Assembly: GCA_947502145.1 (NCBI GenBank)
Contig: CANMYO010000002.1
Coordinates: 744,001 to 808,000, forward strand
Source of the DNA: an uncultured Paracoccaceae bacterium
GTDB taxonomy: Bacteria; Pseudomonadota; Alphaproteobacteria; Rhodobacterales; Rhodobacteraceae
DNA: 64,000 nt
Direction of reading: 5' to 3'
Shown: piece after piece, positions 1 through 14,957 of the stretch
Position numbering within the stretch: the stretch's first letter is position 1
Layout: every line of letters begins with the position of its first letter
Position numbers and translations under genes: made by a program
The notes under the pieces: model-generated
Seen by the model: only the letters and a program-made list of their open reading frames with translations
What the model was told of the DNA's origin: nothing
The model's database searches: none

Positions 1-720
1 CTGGCGGCTGACAAGACTGAATTCAAAGAGGGTGAAACCGCCAGCTACTTTGACGGCTGCCTGCCGATCGAAGTCATGGCAGAACGGGGTCGGGAAACAC
101 TGCGATTTGGCCCGATGAAGCCGGTCGGTCTGACGAACGCCTATGATCCCGAAAACAAGGCCTATGCCGTTGTGCAGCTGCGCCGGGACAATGCCCTTGG
201 AACGCTTTACAATATTGTCGGCTTTCAGACGAAGATGAAGTACGGCGCGCAAAAAGATGTTTTCAAACGTATTCCGGGCCTTGAGAATGCCGAATTTGCA
301 CGTCTTGGCGGCATTCACCGCAACACATTCATCAACTCTCCGACGCTGCTGGATGAGCAGATGCGATTGCGCTCAAAGCCCCATATCCGGTTCGCGGGCC
401 AGATCACAGGGGTTGAGGGCTATGTGGAAAGTGCAGCAATGGGATTGCTTGCCGGCCGGATGGCGGTTGCAGAGCTGCGCGGCACCCCCCTCGCGCCGGT
501 TCCGCATACCACGGCAATGGGCGCGCTTGTGACCCATATCACCGGCGGGGCGGACGCAAAGACGTTCCAGCCGATGAACGTGAATTTTGGGCTGTTTCCG
601 CCGCTTGACGGCATGCGTGGCGGGCGCAAGGGACGCAAGGAACGCTACAAAGGCTATACGGATCGCGCCAAACAGGATTGGCAGGACTGGCTGGACGGTA
701 TGAAAGTAGACGCCGCCTAA
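1..720 (+). CDS. trmFO: Methylenetetrahydrofolate-tRNA-(uracil-5-)-methyltransferase TrmFO, C-terminal part (5' truncated by window edge)
   Basis: Frame 1 is open from base 1 ([44 protein letters not shown]...), typical TrmFO residues including [20 protein letters not shown]. Confidence 0.95.
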   Translation: MAADKTEFKEGETASYFDGCLPIEVMAERGRETLRFGPMKPVGLTNAYDPENKAYAVVQLRRDNALGTLYNIVGFQTKMKYGAQKDVFKRIPGLENAEFARLGGIHRNTFINSPTLLDEQMRLRSKPHIRFAGQITGVEGYVESAAMGLLAGRMAVAELRGTPLAPVPHTTAMGALVTHITGGADAKTFQPMNVNFGLFPPLDGMRGGRKGRKERYKGYTDRAKQDWQDWLDGMKVDAA

Positions 721-741
721 GTCGCCGCGCTATGCTGGGAC

Positions 742-1353
742 ATGACAGACAAAACCCTGAAAACCGGCCTTTGGACGCCGCGCAGCCCCGAAGAGACGCA
801 AGCGCTATATCGGGATTGGGCGGTGGACTATGACGCTGATGTACTGGATTCAGGCTATGTGACGCCGACCCGGGTTGCTTCTGCGCTGGCAAATGTGATC
901 CCAAAGACAGTCCGGATCATAGACTTTGGCTGCGGCACAGGCCTGTCCGGTCAGGCTCTCTATGACATTGGGTTCAAGGATCTGGACGGAACCGACGTGA
1001 CACAAGAAATGCTGAGTATCGCCAAGGAACGCGGCATCTACAAGAAAACCTGGTTGTCAGACATTGGTGAGATGAGCTTTGGGCGCGGTGCTTATGGGGC
1101 GATTGTTGCCTGCGGTGTTGTCAGTCTGGGCGCGGCCCCCGCCAGCACGCTTGGCCAATTGGTCGCCAAGCTTGAAACCGGGGGTGTTTTGGCGCTCTCT
1201 TTCAACGATCCTACACTGCAGGACGACAGCTATAGCGATGCGCTGGTGGCCGAGATCGCCAACGGAAGGGCCGAGGTGCTGTTTCGCGAACATGGGCCGC
1301 ACCTGCCGGGCAAGGGCATGGGGTCTGATGTCATCGTGTTGCGCCGCCGGTGA
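742..1353 (+). CDS. Class I SAM-dependent methyltransferase
   Basis: 203 aa ORF with motif I IIDFGCGTGLSG. Confidence 0.85.
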   Translation: MTDKTLKTGLWTPRSPEETQALYRDWAVDYDADVLDSGYVTPTRVASALANVIPKTVRIIDFGCGTGLSGQALYDIGFKDLDGTDVTQEMLSIAKERGIYKKTWLSDIGEMSFGRGAYGAIVACGVVSLGAAPASTLGQLVAKLETGGVLALSFNDPTLQDDSYSDALVAEIANGRAEVLFREHGPHLPGKGMGSDVIVLRRR

Positions 1354-2183
1354 TCACCCGCTTTGCGCCGTCGCCGACCGGGCCCTTGCACCTTGGTCAC
1401 GCCTATTCGGCATTGCTGGCATTTGATGCCGCACGCGCTGCCGGTGGCAAATTCCTGTTGCGGATTGAGGATATCGACCAGTCCCGGTCACGTCCGGACT
1501 GGGAAGCCCGGATTTATGATGATCTGCATTGGCTTGGCCTGTCCTGGCCCACCCCGGTGATGCGTCAGTCGGATCGCAGTGGCGTCTACGCCAAGGCCCT
1601 TGATGCGCTTTGGGCAAAGGGATGGCTGTTTCCGTGCACCTGTGGCCGCAAGGACATCATCGCCGCGGTGAGCGCACCGCAAGAAGGCGCGCCGATGGGG
1701 CCGGACGGGGTGATCTATCCCGGCACCTGCCGTGACCGGCCACGCCCGGATCACCGGCCCAACGATGTGCCGCTGCGGCTTAATATGCAACGGGTGGCGC
1801 GTGATCTGAGCTATGTCGAAACCGGGATCGCGCCCCTGCAGGATTGCACCGCGAAGGCGCTGATCAACGCGATTGGCGACGTGGTCCTGGCCCGCCGCGA
1901 TATGGGTACATCCTACCACCTGTCAGTCGTTCTGGATGACGCAGCGCAGGGTGTTACCGAAGTGATCCGCGGGGCCGATCTGGCAGCGGCCACGCCGATT
2001 CATGTTCTGCTGCAAGATCTGCTTGGCTTGCCTCAGCCGCAGTATCACCACCACAAGCTGATCCGTGATGAAACGGGCAAGCGTCTGGCAAAGCGTGATG
2101 ACGCACGCGCCATCGCAAAGTACCGGTCCGAGGGCGCAACGCCCAAAGATATCAGGCGTCTTGTTGGTCTTCCTGCGGATTGA
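1350..2183 (+). CDS. gluQRS: Glutamyl-Q tRNA(Asp) synthetase
   Basis: RFAPSPTGPLHLGHAYSAL HIGH-type motif, LLRIEDID, short class Ic GluRS-like length, KRLAKRDDA; GTG start overlaps previous stop. Confidence 0.93.
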   Translation: MITRFAPSPTGPLHLGHAYSALLAFDAARAAGGKFLLRIEDIDQSRSRPDWEARIYDDLHWLGLSWPTPVMRQSDRSGVYAKALDALWAKGWLFPCTCGRKDIIAAVSAPQEGAPMGPDGVIYPGTCRDRPRPDHRPNDVPLRLNMQRVARDLSYVETGIAPLQDCTAKALINAIGDVVLARRDMGTSYHLSVVLDDAAQGVTEVIRGADLAAATPIHVLLQDLLGLPQPQYHHHKLIRDETGKRLAKRDDARAIAKYRSEGATPKDIRRLVGLPAD

Positions 2184-2520
2184 CAACCTCTTCGCCGTCT
2201 TTCACTTCGGTGAAGAAGCAGGTCCGCCGCCCGGTATGACATGCTGCCCCCACCTGTACGACCTCCATCAGGATGCAGTCCCGGTCGCAGTCAACGCGGA
2301 ATTCGACAAGCGCCTGGGTGTGGCCCGATGTCGCACCCTTGACCCAGAACTCCTGCCGCGACCGCGACCAATAGGTGACCTGCCTCGTCTCAAGCGTGCG
2401 GGTCACAGCCTCGGCGTTCATCCATGCCATCATCAGCACTTCGCCCGAGTTGGCGTCCTGCGCGATGGCCGGGATCAAGCCGTTTGCATCAAACTTCAGT
2501 GTGGCGGGATCGAACGGCAT
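2152..2520 (-). CDS. hisI: Phosphoribosyl-AMP cyclohydrolase
   Basis: MPFDPATLKFDANGLIPAIAQDANSGEVLMMAWMN...YWSRSRQEFWVKGATSGHTQ...DCDRDCILMEVVQVGAACHTGRRTCFF; start moved to internal ATG at 2520. Confidence 0.94.
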   Translation of the reverse strand: MPFDPATLKFDANGLIPAIAQDANSGEVLMMAWMNAEAVTRTLETRQVTYWSRSRQEFWVKGATSGHTQALVEFRVDCDRDCILMEVVQVGAACHTGRRTCFFTEVKDGEEVVNPQEDQQDA

Positions 2521-2586
2521 GGGCGGCCCTTTGCATCTGGTGGTGTTGGCCCTATCTAGGGGGCTGACAGCAAAAGGGCAAACCAC

Positions 2587-3033
2587 ATGCCGGACAACGC
2601 AGACCTGATGAAGCTTTATTCGCAGCGAATCCTCGCGCTGGCTGCGGACATGCCCCATGCGACCCGGTTGCCCGCCCCGAATGCAACCGCCAAGCGACGC
2701 TCGCCGCTGTGTGGGTCAACCGTGACGGTCGACCTGTCAGTTGAAGGCGATATCGTGACCGGCTTTGGTCAGGACGTAAAAGCCTGCGCCCTGGGTCAGG
2801 CTGCCGCTGCTGTCGTGGGGGCGCAGATTATCGGACTGGATCGCGCAACGATCGCAAAGGGCCGCGACCAGCTAAAGGCGATGCTGACGTCCAATGGCCC
2901 GGTACCGGATGCCCCCTTTGACGGGCTCGAAGTGCTGCAACCGGCAAGGGACTACAAAAACCGGCACGATTCAATCATGCTGGCCCTGCAGGCAACGCTT
3001 GACGCCTTCGAACAGGTCAAAGTGACAAACTGA
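2587..3033 (+). CDS. Iron-sulfur cluster assembly scaffold (IscU/NifU N-terminal-like) protein
   Basis: 148 aa; PLCGSTVTVDL and VKACALGQAAAAVV cysteine motifs of IscU-like scaffolds. Confidence 0.8.
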   Translation: MPDNADLMKLYSQRILALAADMPHATRLPAPNATAKRRSPLCGSTVTVDLSVEGDIVTGFGQDVKACALGQAAAAVVGAQIIGLDRATIAKGRDQLKAMLTSNGPVPDAPFDGLEVLQPARDYKNRHDSIMLALQATLDAFEQVKVTN

Positions 3034-3049
3034 CGCCCCATTTCGCAAA

Positions 3050-3087
3050 GAAAAAACCGCCGCACATCCGGGACGGGATGGCGGCGG
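3050..3087 (-). terminator. Rho-independent terminator (minus strand)
   Basis: Minus strand CCGCCGCCATCCCGTCCCGGATGTGCGGCGG followed by TTTTTTC; no T-run on the plus side. Confidence 0.7.
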
Positions 3088-3222
3088 CAGGAAGTGCATC
3101 CAGGGGTTTTCAGGCGATCTGTGCGGGCAGGCAAACCCGGTTCAGATATCGGACAGGCAGGTCTTAGGGTTATTGCGATGTGGGACAGTGCAACAACGCG
3201 CCCGAAACTGGATGCGAGGCAA

Positions 3223-3345
3223 TCAGATCATCCCAGGCAAGGACAATCCGACAAACAGCATCACAACCAAAGCAACAGCCCCCAAAGCGTCGGCGATCAG
3301 CGTCTCGTGCGCGTTTGCAACGATCTGTTTGATATCCTTGGCCAT
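3223..3345 (-). CDS. 40-aa putative single-pass membrane small protein
   Basis: MAKDIKQIVANAHETLIADALGAVALVVMLFVGLSLPGMI; AGGAG SD upstream, terminator downstream; below the ORF-track cutoff. Confidence 0.65.
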   Translation of the reverse strand: MAKDIKQIVANAHETLIADALGAVALVVMLFVGLSLPGMI

Positions 3346-3453
3346 TGTGGTGTCTCCTGCTTCGTTCGTTTTGTTGCCCCTTTGTTCTCATATGGTTAAC
3401 CATGTGTAAAGAACTTTTTGAGAACATTTGTGAACAAAATGACACGAGCGCTG

Positions 3454-7822
<4,369 letters not shown>

Positions 7823-7850
7823 AATTCAATGATCTAGGTTTAGTTGACGG

Positions 7851-8564
7851 TCAGGCACCCACGGCGATCTGCGCCGTATCCTCGACGGGTTCCGGATCAC
7901 GCAGCACATAACCACGCCCCCAGACCGTTTCGATGAAATTCTCGCCACCTGTCGCCTCGCTCAGTTTCTTGCGCAACTTGCAGATGAATACATCAATGAT
8001 CTTGAGCTCTGGCTCGTCCATGCCGCCATAAAGATGGTTGAGGAACATTTCTTTCGTCAGGGTTGTGCCCTTGCGCAGGCTCAGCAGCTCAAGCATCTGG
8101 TATTCCTTGCCGGTCAGATGCACCGTCTGTCCGCCCACTTCAACGGTTTTGGCGTCAAGGTTCACCGCGACAGAACCTGTCTTGATAATGGATTGCGCAT
8201 GTCCCTTGGACCGGCGGATAATTGCGTGAATGCGGGCCACGAGTTCTTCACGATGGAATGGTTTTGTCAGATAATCGTCCGCCCCAAAGCCAAAGCCCTT
8301 CAACTTGCTTTCGGTATCATCGGCACCGGAAAGAATCAGGATTGGGGTGTCAATACGGGCCAGACGCAGTTGCCGCAGCACTTCGTGACCGGTCATATCG
8401 GGAAGGTTGAGGTCCAGCAGGATCAGGTCATAGTCGTAGAGCTTGGCCAGATCGATCCCTTCTTCTCCCATGTCTGTCGAATAGACATTCAGGTTTGCGT
8501 GGCTCAGCATCAATTCAATGCTTTTCGAGGTCGTTGGGTCGTCTTCCACAAGCAATACGCGCAT
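7851..8564 (-). CDS. ctrA: Response regulator CtrA (cell-cycle master regulator family)
   Basis: [67 protein letters not shown]..., OmpR-type C-terminus [14 protein letters not shown]; start at internal ATG 8564. Confidence 0.96.
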   Translation of the reverse strand: MRVLLVEDDPTTSKSIELMLSHANLNVYSTDMGEEGIDLAKLYDYDLILLDLNLPDMTGHEVLRQLRLARIDTPILILSGADDTESKLKGFGFGADDYLTKPFHREELVARIHAIIRRSKGHAQSIIKTGSVAVNLDAKTVEVGGQTVHLTGKEYQMLELLSLRKGTTLTKEMFLNHLYGGMDEPELKIIDVFICKLRKKLSEATGGENFIETVWGRGYVLRDPEPVEDTAQIAVGA

Positions 8565-8613
8565 CAGAGTTCTCTCCGCTTGAATTCGTTGAGCCAACCT
8601 AGACGCCCAATGG

Positions 8614-8628
8614 TTAACCACCCGTTAC
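8614..8628 (-). promoter_or_regulatory. CtrA-box-like site upstream of ctrA
   Basis: TTAA-CCACCCG-TTAC, one mismatch to TTAA-N7-TTAA, 50 bp upstream of the ctrA ATG. Confidence 0.5.
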
Positions 8629-8656
8629 CGGTTCTTCAATTTTATGCCATTTCTAC

Positions 8657-8935
8657 CTATAGTTGTCTATACCGCTGAATTGCGGTGGTTTTCAGCGCAT
8701 CCCTGCCGTGCGTTCGGATCGCGGTTTCCCATTCGGTGAACTCATCATCTGACAGTGCATAGGTCTCAAGCGCGGCCTCTCGGGTCAGGAGCCCGTGGAA
8801 TACCGCCTGCACCACCGCTTCTTTGCGCGAAGCGACCCATCGTCGGGTGCGCGGCGAGGGCAAATCAGCCCGGGTCAATATATTGCCATCCGGAAGCGTC
8901 ACCGACCGCGGCCCGTCCACTTTGCGAAGATACAT
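8657..8935 (-). CDS. sciP: DUF1153 family protein, SciP-like CtrA inhibitor
   Basis: 92 aa; GNILTRADLPSPRTRRWVASRKEAVVQAVFHGLLTREAALETYALSDDEFTEWETAIRTHGRDALKTTAIQRYR; adjacent to ctrA. Confidence 0.85.
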   Translation of the reverse strand: MYLRKVDGPRSVTLPDGNILTRADLPSPRTRRWVASRKEAVVQAVFHGLLTREAALETYALSDDEFTEWETAIRTHGRDALKTTAIQRYRQL

Positions 8936-9065
8936 CTGTCGCGCCTTTCAAAATCATCTTTCGGCCTTGATGACTGAAATCGCTTAATGACTGGTATAAG
9001 GGCCGGGTTGGATATAGATCGCATTTTCCTATATTTGATTTGTATCTGCAAACTCTGGTCGCGAA

Positions 9066-10205
9066 ATGCCGCTTGATCCCGCTCTGAATTCACTTGGTTT
9101 TGCCAAAAGCCCCGCCGAAACGCGGGTAGTCGTTGCCATGTCTGGCGGCGTTGACAGCTCTGTTGTGGCAGCACAACTTGCCGAAGAAGGCTATGACGTC
9201 GTGGGGGTCACGTTGCAGCTGTATGATCACGGTGCGGCCCTTGCAAAAAAGGGCGCATGCTGCGCAGGTCGCGACATCCACGATGCCCGCCGGGTCGCCG
9301 AGGAAATGGGCTTTCCCCATTACGTGCTGGATTACGAAAATACATTTCGCGAGGCGGTGATCGACGAATTTGCCGACAGCTATCTGGCCGGTGCCACCCC
9401 CGTCCCCTGCATCCGCTGCAATGAGCGGGTCAAGTTCAAGGACCTGCTGGAAACAGCCAAGGATCTGGACGCGGACTGCATGGCCACAGGTCATTACATC
9501 CAACGCAAGATGGGTCTGAACGGCGCAGAGCTGCATTCGGCGGCCGATGCGAATCGCGATCAAAGCTATTTCCTGTTCTCGACCACGGCGCAGCAGCTTG
9601 ATTACTTGCGCTTCCCGCTGGGACATCTGCCGTCAAAGGACGCCACCCGCGCCCTGGCCGCAAAATACGGGCTGAGTGTGGCGGACAAACCGGACAGCCA
9701 GGACATCTGCTTTGTGCCCAATGGCAACTACGCTGCGGTCATTGAGAAATTGCGCCCCGGTGCCGCAGAACCAGGCGATATTGTCGACACGGACGGGCGG
9801 GTTCTGGCGCAGCACAATGGCGTCATTCACTACACCATCGGGCAACGCCGGGGCCTTGGCATCGGCGGGCTCAGCGATCCCCTCTACGTCGTGAAACTGG
9901 ACGTCGACAATAAACAGGTGATCGTCGGGCCAAAAACCATGCTGGCAACGCGGCGCGTGCCGCTGCGCGAAATCAACTGGATCGGCGACGGCGACTTCTT
10001 CGACGGAGGAGAGCGTGAGATCTCCGTCAAGGTCCGGTCAACCCGCCCCCCCACGGATGCGATACTGCGGCCGATCTCAGCGACCGAGGCGGAAGTGGAA
10101 TTGCTGGTCGCAGAGGAAGGTGTCTCTCCCGGTCAGGCCTGCGTGTTTTATGACCCTGACAGCCCTCGCGTTCTGGGTGGCGGCTGGATTTGGCGTGGTC
10201 GTTGA
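9066..10205 (+). CDS. mnmA: tRNA-specific 2-thiouridylase
   Basis: [66 protein letters not shown]. Confidence 0.97.
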   Translation: MPLDPALNSLGFAKSPAETRVVVAMSGGVDSSVVAAQLAEEGYDVVGVTLQLYDHGAALAKKGACCAGRDIHDARRVAEEMGFPHYVLDYENTFREAVIDEFADSYLAGATPVPCIRCNERVKFKDLLETAKDLDADCMATGHYIQRKMGLNGAELHSAADANRDQSYFLFSTTAQQLDYLRFPLGHLPSKDATRALAAKYGLSVADKPDSQDICFVPNGNYAAVIEKLRPGAAEPGDIVDTDGRVLAQHNGVIHYTIGQRRGLGIGGLSDPLYVVKLDVDNKQVIVGPKTMLATRRVPLREINWIGDGDFFDGGEREISVKVRSTRPPTDAILRPISATEAEVELLVAEEGVSPGQACVFYDPDSPRVLGGGWIWRGR

Positions 10206-10252
10206 CCCATTGACGCAGGTCAAAGACGATCGGCGCGGTTAACGTCAAAATG

Positions 10253-10269
10253 CCTCCGAAAGACGGAGG
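10253..10269 (+). promoter_or_regulatory. SD-sequestering hairpin at ppk2 start
   Basis: CCTCCG-AAAGA-CGGAGG; the 3' arm contains GGAGG, 5 nt before ATG 10275. Confidence 0.55.
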
Positions 10270-10274
10270 ATCGC

Positions 10275-11162
10275 ATGCCAACAGCCAAACCCGCGACACA
10301 AGCCACCACAAACGACCGCGGCGCTGCCATCACCGGTTTTGAACAGGGCGAATACCCCTACCAAAACCGCCTTAGCCGAAAGGAATATGAGGCCGAAAAG
10401 GCCGCGCTGCAGGTTGAACTTCTGAAAGTGCAGCATTGGGTGCAGGACAGTAATCAGAAGTTCGTCATGCTGTTTGAAGGCCGTGACGCGGCTGGCAAGG
10501 GTGGTACGATCAAGCGGTTTACCGAACACCTCAACCCTCGGACGGCCCGCGTGGTGGCGCTGAACAAACCGACGGATGAAGAGCGCGGCCAATGGTTTTT
10601 CCAGCGCTACATCAAGCATCTTCCAACCGCGGGTGAAATCGTGCTGTATGACCGGTCTTGGTATAATCGCGCAGGCGTTGAGCGGGTGATGAATTTCTGC
10701 AAACCAAATGAGTACCTCGAATTCATGCGCCAGACGCCCGAGTTTGAACGCATGTTGGTGCGCAGCGGCATCCGCCTGTTCAAATACTGGTTCTCGGTCA
10801 CGCGCGACGAACAACGCCTGCGGTTCAATTCGCGCGAAACCGATCCGCTGAAAATGTGGAAACTCTCACCGATTGATCGCGCCAGCCTGGACAAATGGGA
10901 CGATTACACAGAAGCCAAAGAGGCGATGTTCTTTTACACCAACACCGCTGATGCCCCCTGGACGGTGATCCGCTCAAACGACAAGAAGCGCGCGCGCCTC
11001 AACTGCATGAAACACTTTCTGTCGCAGCTTGATTATCCTGACAAGGATATCGCGGTTGCCCAAGCCCCCGATCCCAAGATCGTCCTGCAGGCCGACAGCG
11101 TGATCCAAAAGGCAGATCATATCCTTGCCGCCTCTTTGCACCCTGAGACTCGCAAGTCGTAA
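10275..11162 (+). CDS. ppk2: Polyphosphate kinase 2 family protein
   Basis: FVMLFEGRDAAGKGGTIKRFTEHLNPR, GQWFFQRYIKHLPTAGEIVLYDRSWYNRAGVERVMNFC. Confidence 0.95.
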   Translation: MPTAKPATQATTNDRGAAITGFEQGEYPYQNRLSRKEYEAEKAALQVELLKVQHWVQDSNQKFVMLFEGRDAAGKGGTIKRFTEHLNPRTARVVALNKPTDEERGQWFFQRYIKHLPTAGEIVLYDRSWYNRAGVERVMNFCKPNEYLEFMRQTPEFERMLVRSGIRLFKYWFSVTRDEQRLRFNSRETDPLKMWKLSPIDRASLDKWDDYTEAKEAMFFYTNTADAPWTVIRSNDKKRARLNCMKHFLSQLDYPDKDIAVAQAPDPKIVLQADSVIQKADHILAASLHPETRKS

Positions 11163-11242
11163 AGATCACAAAAGACCAAGAAATTCAGTGCCGGGGCAAA
11201 TTTCCGCTAGAACAACTTGCCCCCGCACCCTAGGCAGGGCGC

Positions 11243-12106
11243 ATGATTTACGCTTCTGCCTCTGATTGGTTGAATGCCCCGCAAAAGCGTGTCCTGCTGT
11301 TTGCGATGTCGGGGCTTGGCAAGACCTACCTGTCCAACATGCTGCGCGCGCAGGGGGATTGGTTCCACTACTCCATCGACTACCGGATTGGCACCCGCTA
11401 CATGGGCGAGCTGATCGCCGACAATGCCAAGCGCGAAGCGATGAAGGTGCCGTTCCTGCGGGATCTCTTACGGTCGGATTCGATCTATATCGGCTCGAAC
11501 ATCTCGTTTAACGATCTGCGCCCGATGTCGTCCTACCTTGGCAAGCCCGGAGATGAATCAAAGGGGGGGCTGCCCTGGGATGAATACACCCGCCGTCAGG
11601 ACCTGTTTCAGCGCGCCGAAGTCGCAGCCCTGCGCGACACCAAGCACTTCATCGAACGGTCCACGGCGCTCTATCAATATCCCAACTTCGTTTGCGATAC
11701 CGGCGGGTCGATCTGTGAATGGGTCGATGCCAATGATCCGAACGATCCGATCCTGACCGACCTGTCGGCCCATACGTTGATGGTCTGGATCGAAGGCACT
11801 GAGGCACATACCGCCGAACTGATCCGCCGGTTCGACAAGGAACCAAAGCCAATGTCCTACGACCCGGCCTTCCTGCTGGCGACATGGCAGAATTATCTGA
11901 CCGAATTTGACGTCGCGCCTGACAAGGTTGACCCTGATGATTTCATCCGCTGGGCCTTTGCCAAGGCACTGGCGCACCGCCAGCCGCGCTATCGGGCGAT
12001 GGCTGACAATTGGGGTCTGACGATCCCGCAACACGTCGTTCAAGGCGTCAAAGATACGGAGGGCTTTGTTGGCATGATCGCTGACGCCCTTGAGATGCGC
12101 AGCTAG
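11243..12106 (+). CDS. ATP-binding protein of unknown function
   Basis: 287 aa; N-terminal P-loop-like [18 protein letters not shown]. Confidence 0.7.
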   Translation: MIYASASDWLNAPQKRVLLFAMSGLGKTYLSNMLRAQGDWFHYSIDYRIGTRYMGELIADNAKREAMKVPFLRDLLRSDSIYIGSNISFNDLRPMSSYLGKPGDESKGGLPWDEYTRRQDLFQRAEVAALRDTKHFIERSTALYQYPNFVCDTGGSICEWVDANDPNDPILTDLSAHTLMVWIEGTEAHTAELIRRFDKEPKPMSYDPAFLLATWQNYLTEFDVAPDKVDPDDFIRWAFAKALAHRQPRYRAMADNWGLTIPQHVVQGVKDTEGFVGMIADALEMRS

Positions 12107-12146
12107 GCCGCCTATCTCTTTTCCCTTATCTGACTGGACCGATCCC

Positions 12147-13061
12147 ATGCCGATCAAATTACCCGCCACCCTTCCCGCTTATGACGTGCTGAACCGCGAA
12201 GGCGTCATGGTGCTTGACGATGTGACTGCTGGCACACAGGACATTCGCCCGCTGCGCATTGCACTGTTGAACCTGATGCCCAAGAAAATTCAGACCGAAA
12301 ACCAATTTGCGCGACTGATCGGTGCAACCCCGCTGCAAATCGAATTCAGCCTGATCCGAATGAGCGAACACCAGACCAAGAATACCGCTGCCGAACACAT
12401 GGCCGAATTCTACCGTCCGTTTCAGGACGTGAAGGACGAAAAATTTGACGGGCTGATCATTACCGGCGCCCCCATTGAACACCTGCCGTTTGAAGAGGTC
12501 AGCTATTGGGACGAACTGCGCGAGGTCTTTGACTGGACCCAGACCAATGTGCATTCAACCTTTGGCGTCTGCTGGGGCGGCATGGCGATGATCAATTACT
12601 TCCACGGAGTCAGAAAGCACATGCTGGATCACAAGCAGTTTGGCTGCTTCCGGCATCACAACATGGCCCCAGCGTCACCCTATTTGCGTGGTTTTTCAGA
12701 TGATTGCGTGATCCCTGTCAGCCGCTGGACGGAAATGCGCCAGGACGAGATTGACGCCGCCGGGTTGCAGACGCTGATCACCTCTGACGAGGCCGGGCCC
12801 TGTCTGGTTGAAGATCCGCAACGCCGGGCACTCTATATCTTCAATCATTTTGAATATGACAGCGGTACGCTCAAGCAGGAATATGACAGGGACGTGGCCA
12901 ACGGCACGCCGATCAATGTGCCGATGAACTATTATCCCGACGATGACCCGACGAAAACACCGCAAAACCGGTGGAGAAGTCACGCGCACCTTCTATATGG
13001 AAACTGGATAAACGAGATTTACCAGACCACGAAGTATGACCTGAATGCCATCGGTAACTAA
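12147..13061 (+). CDS. metA: Homoserine O-acyltransferase
   Basis: [20 protein letters not shown]..., [51 protein letters not shown]; start at 12147. Confidence 0.95.
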   Translation: MPIKLPATLPAYDVLNREGVMVLDDVTAGTQDIRPLRIALLNLMPKKIQTENQFARLIGATPLQIEFSLIRMSEHQTKNTAAEHMAEFYRPFQDVKDEKFDGLIITGAPIEHLPFEEVSYWDELREVFDWTQTNVHSTFGVCWGGMAMINYFHGVRKHMLDHKQFGCFRHHNMAPASPYLRGFSDDCVIPVSRWTEMRQDEIDAAGLQTLITSDEAGPCLVEDPQRRALYIFNHFEYDSGTLKQEYDRDVANGTPINVPMNYYPDDDPTKTPQNRWRSHAHLLYGNWINEIYQTTKYDLNAIGN

Positions 13062-14043
13062 AGCACTGACCATCTCTGCCCTCGTCGCCGGTGCCTGCGC
13101 TGTCGCGACCGCTACGATGTCACATCGCCAGACAACCGCGGCAGAGGCGGATTTTCCGCCCATTGGTGACTTTGTTACCGTGACAGGGGGAAAGGTGCAT
13201 TACGTGCAAGACGGCTCCGGCCCCCATGTGGTTCTGCTGCATGGCGCGGGAAGCAATCTGCGCGAGTTCACTTTTCACCTGATGGGGCAATTGACAGATC
13301 GCTACACCGTGACTGCATTTGATCGGCCCGGACTGGGCTACACTGATCGTGTGCCCGGGGTGGATCAGGGTGCCTTTGCGACCGAGGGGGATGCGCCAAT
13401 GGCGCAGGCGGCCATGTTGCGCGAAGCGGCGGCGGCCCTTGGTGTCAGCAATCCGATTGTCGTTGGCCATAGCTTCGGCGGCGCCGTGGGGCTGGCCTGG
13501 GCGAACCTTGGGCTGGATCAGCAGGCCCCTGAAAACGCAGCCGCGATGGTGTCCTACGCCGGGGTAGCGATGCCCTGGCCCGGTGATCTGGGGTGGTATT
13601 ACACACTGAACGGTTCCGCCTTTGGCGGTGCGGTCACCGTGCCGCTGATCGCCGCCTGGGTGCCTGAAAGCCTTGTGGACAAGGCGGTCAGCGATACCTT
13701 TGCACCGCAAACACCGCCCGAGGGTTATTCAGACTACCTTGGCGCGCCGCTCACGCTTCGTGTGGATAGTTTCCGCGCCAACACACGGCAGGTGCGCACC
13801 CTGCGCCCGCATGTGGTGGAAATGGCCAAACGTTATCCTGAGCTGACCCTGCCGATTGAAATCCTGCATGGGACAGCGGACCAGACCGTGCCGTCACGTG
13901 TGCACAGCGAAGAACTCATCAAGTTGGTGCCATCGGCCAGGCTGACGATGCTCGACGGTGTTGGGCATATGCTGCATCAGAACGACCCAGAGGCCGCAGT
14001 TGCCGCAATTGACCGCGCGGCAGCCCGCGCCGGATTGCGCTAA
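13045..14043 (+). CDS. Alpha/beta hydrolase
   Basis: [42 protein letters not shown]-terminal signal-like segment; overlaps metA 3' end by 17 bp. Confidence 0.85.
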   Translation: MPSVTKALTISALVAGACAVATATMSHRQTTAAEADFPPIGDFVTVTGGKVHYVQDGSGPHVVLLHGAGSNLREFTFHLMGQLTDRYTVTAFDRPGLGYTDRVPGVDQGAFATEGDAPMAQAAMLREAAAALGVSNPIVVGHSFGGAVGLAWANLGLDQQAPENAAAMVSYAGVAMPWPGDLGWYYTLNGSAFGGAVTVPLIAAWVPESLVDKAVSDTFAPQTPPEGYSDYLGAPLTLRVDSFRANTRQVRTLRPHVVEMAKRYPELTLPIEILHGTADQTVPSRVHSEELIKLVPSARLTMLDGVGHMLHQNDPEAAVAAIDRAAARAGLR

Positions 14044-14087
14044 ACTCTCCAAGCCCCTAGGTATATCAGAGGGATAAAGGATATTGC

Positions 14088-14957
14088 ATGGACAAGCCTT
14101 TTGATGGTGGCATCAGCCGCTACTACGAAGAGGACGCGCCACAGGATGTGCGCGATCGGATCAAATCCGCCCAAAAAGGGCAGATCCTGAACCCAACCTA
14201 TCCCTATGACCGCCGCTGGGACCGCAAGGACTATGAAAAGGCGCTTGCGGCGCTGCAAATCGAATTGGTGAAACTGCAGGCTGCGGCCCGCGAAGACGGA
14301 CAAAGAATCGTCATTGTCTTTGAAGGCCGCGATGCCGCTGGCAAGGGCGGGACAATCGCGCGATTTCGCGAACACCTGAACCCGCGTCATGCCAACGTCG
14401 TGGCCCTGTCCAAACCGACGGACCTGGAACAGACGCAATGGTATTTCCAGCGCTACATCGACCATATGCCGGCTGCGGGCGAAATCGTTTTCTTTGACCG
14501 CTCCTGGTACAATCGCGGCGTGGTGGAACATGTTTTTGGGTTTTGCACAGAACAACAGCGCCAAAAGTGGTTTGCCCAGGTCAGCGAATTTGAACGCCTG
14601 CTGATCGAGGACGGCATCCAGCTTTTCAAGGTCTGGCTCAACGTGGGCCGCGCCACGCAGCTCAAACGCTTCCTTGATCGCGAGGATGATCCGCTCAAAC
14701 AGTGGAAACTCAGCTGGATTGACGTTGAAGGCCTGTCCAAGTGGGACGCCTATACAGATGCCATTGATGAAACGCTCAACAAGACCCACAGTGATCACGC
14801 GCCCTGGCTGATTGTGCGCTCTGACGACAAACGGCGCGCGCGTGTCAACACGGTGCGGGCTGTGCTGGATCGGCTCAGCTATGCGCGCAAGGATGCAAAG
14901 GCCATCGGCGCGGTTGACGCCAAAGTCGCAGGAGGCCCGGACCTCTGGCATGCCTAA
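14088..14957 (+). CDS. ppk2: Polyphosphate kinase 2 family protein (second paralog)
   Basis: IVIVFEGRDAAGKGGTIARFREHLNPRHANVVALSKPT, FFDRSWYNRGVVEHVFGFC. Confidence 0.95.
   Translation: MDKPFDGGISRYYEEDAPQDVRDRIKSAQKGQILNPTYPYDRRWDRKDYEKALAALQIELVKLQAAAREDGQRIVIVFEGRDAAGKGGTIARFREHLNPRHANVVALSKPTDLEQTQWYFQRYIDHMPAAGEIVFFDRSWYNRGVVEHVFGFCTEQQRQKWFAQVSEFERLLIEDGIQLFKVWLNVGRATQLKRFLDREDDPLKQWKLSWIDVEGLSKWDAYTDAIDETLNKTHSDHAPWLIVRSDDKRRARVNTVRAVLDRLSYARKDAKAIGAVDAKVAGGPDLWHA

Noticed and set aside
12107-12146. Possible SAM-II riboswitch upstream of metA
   Set aside because: The intergenic gap is only 40 nt and shows no SAM-II pseudoknot-like sequence.
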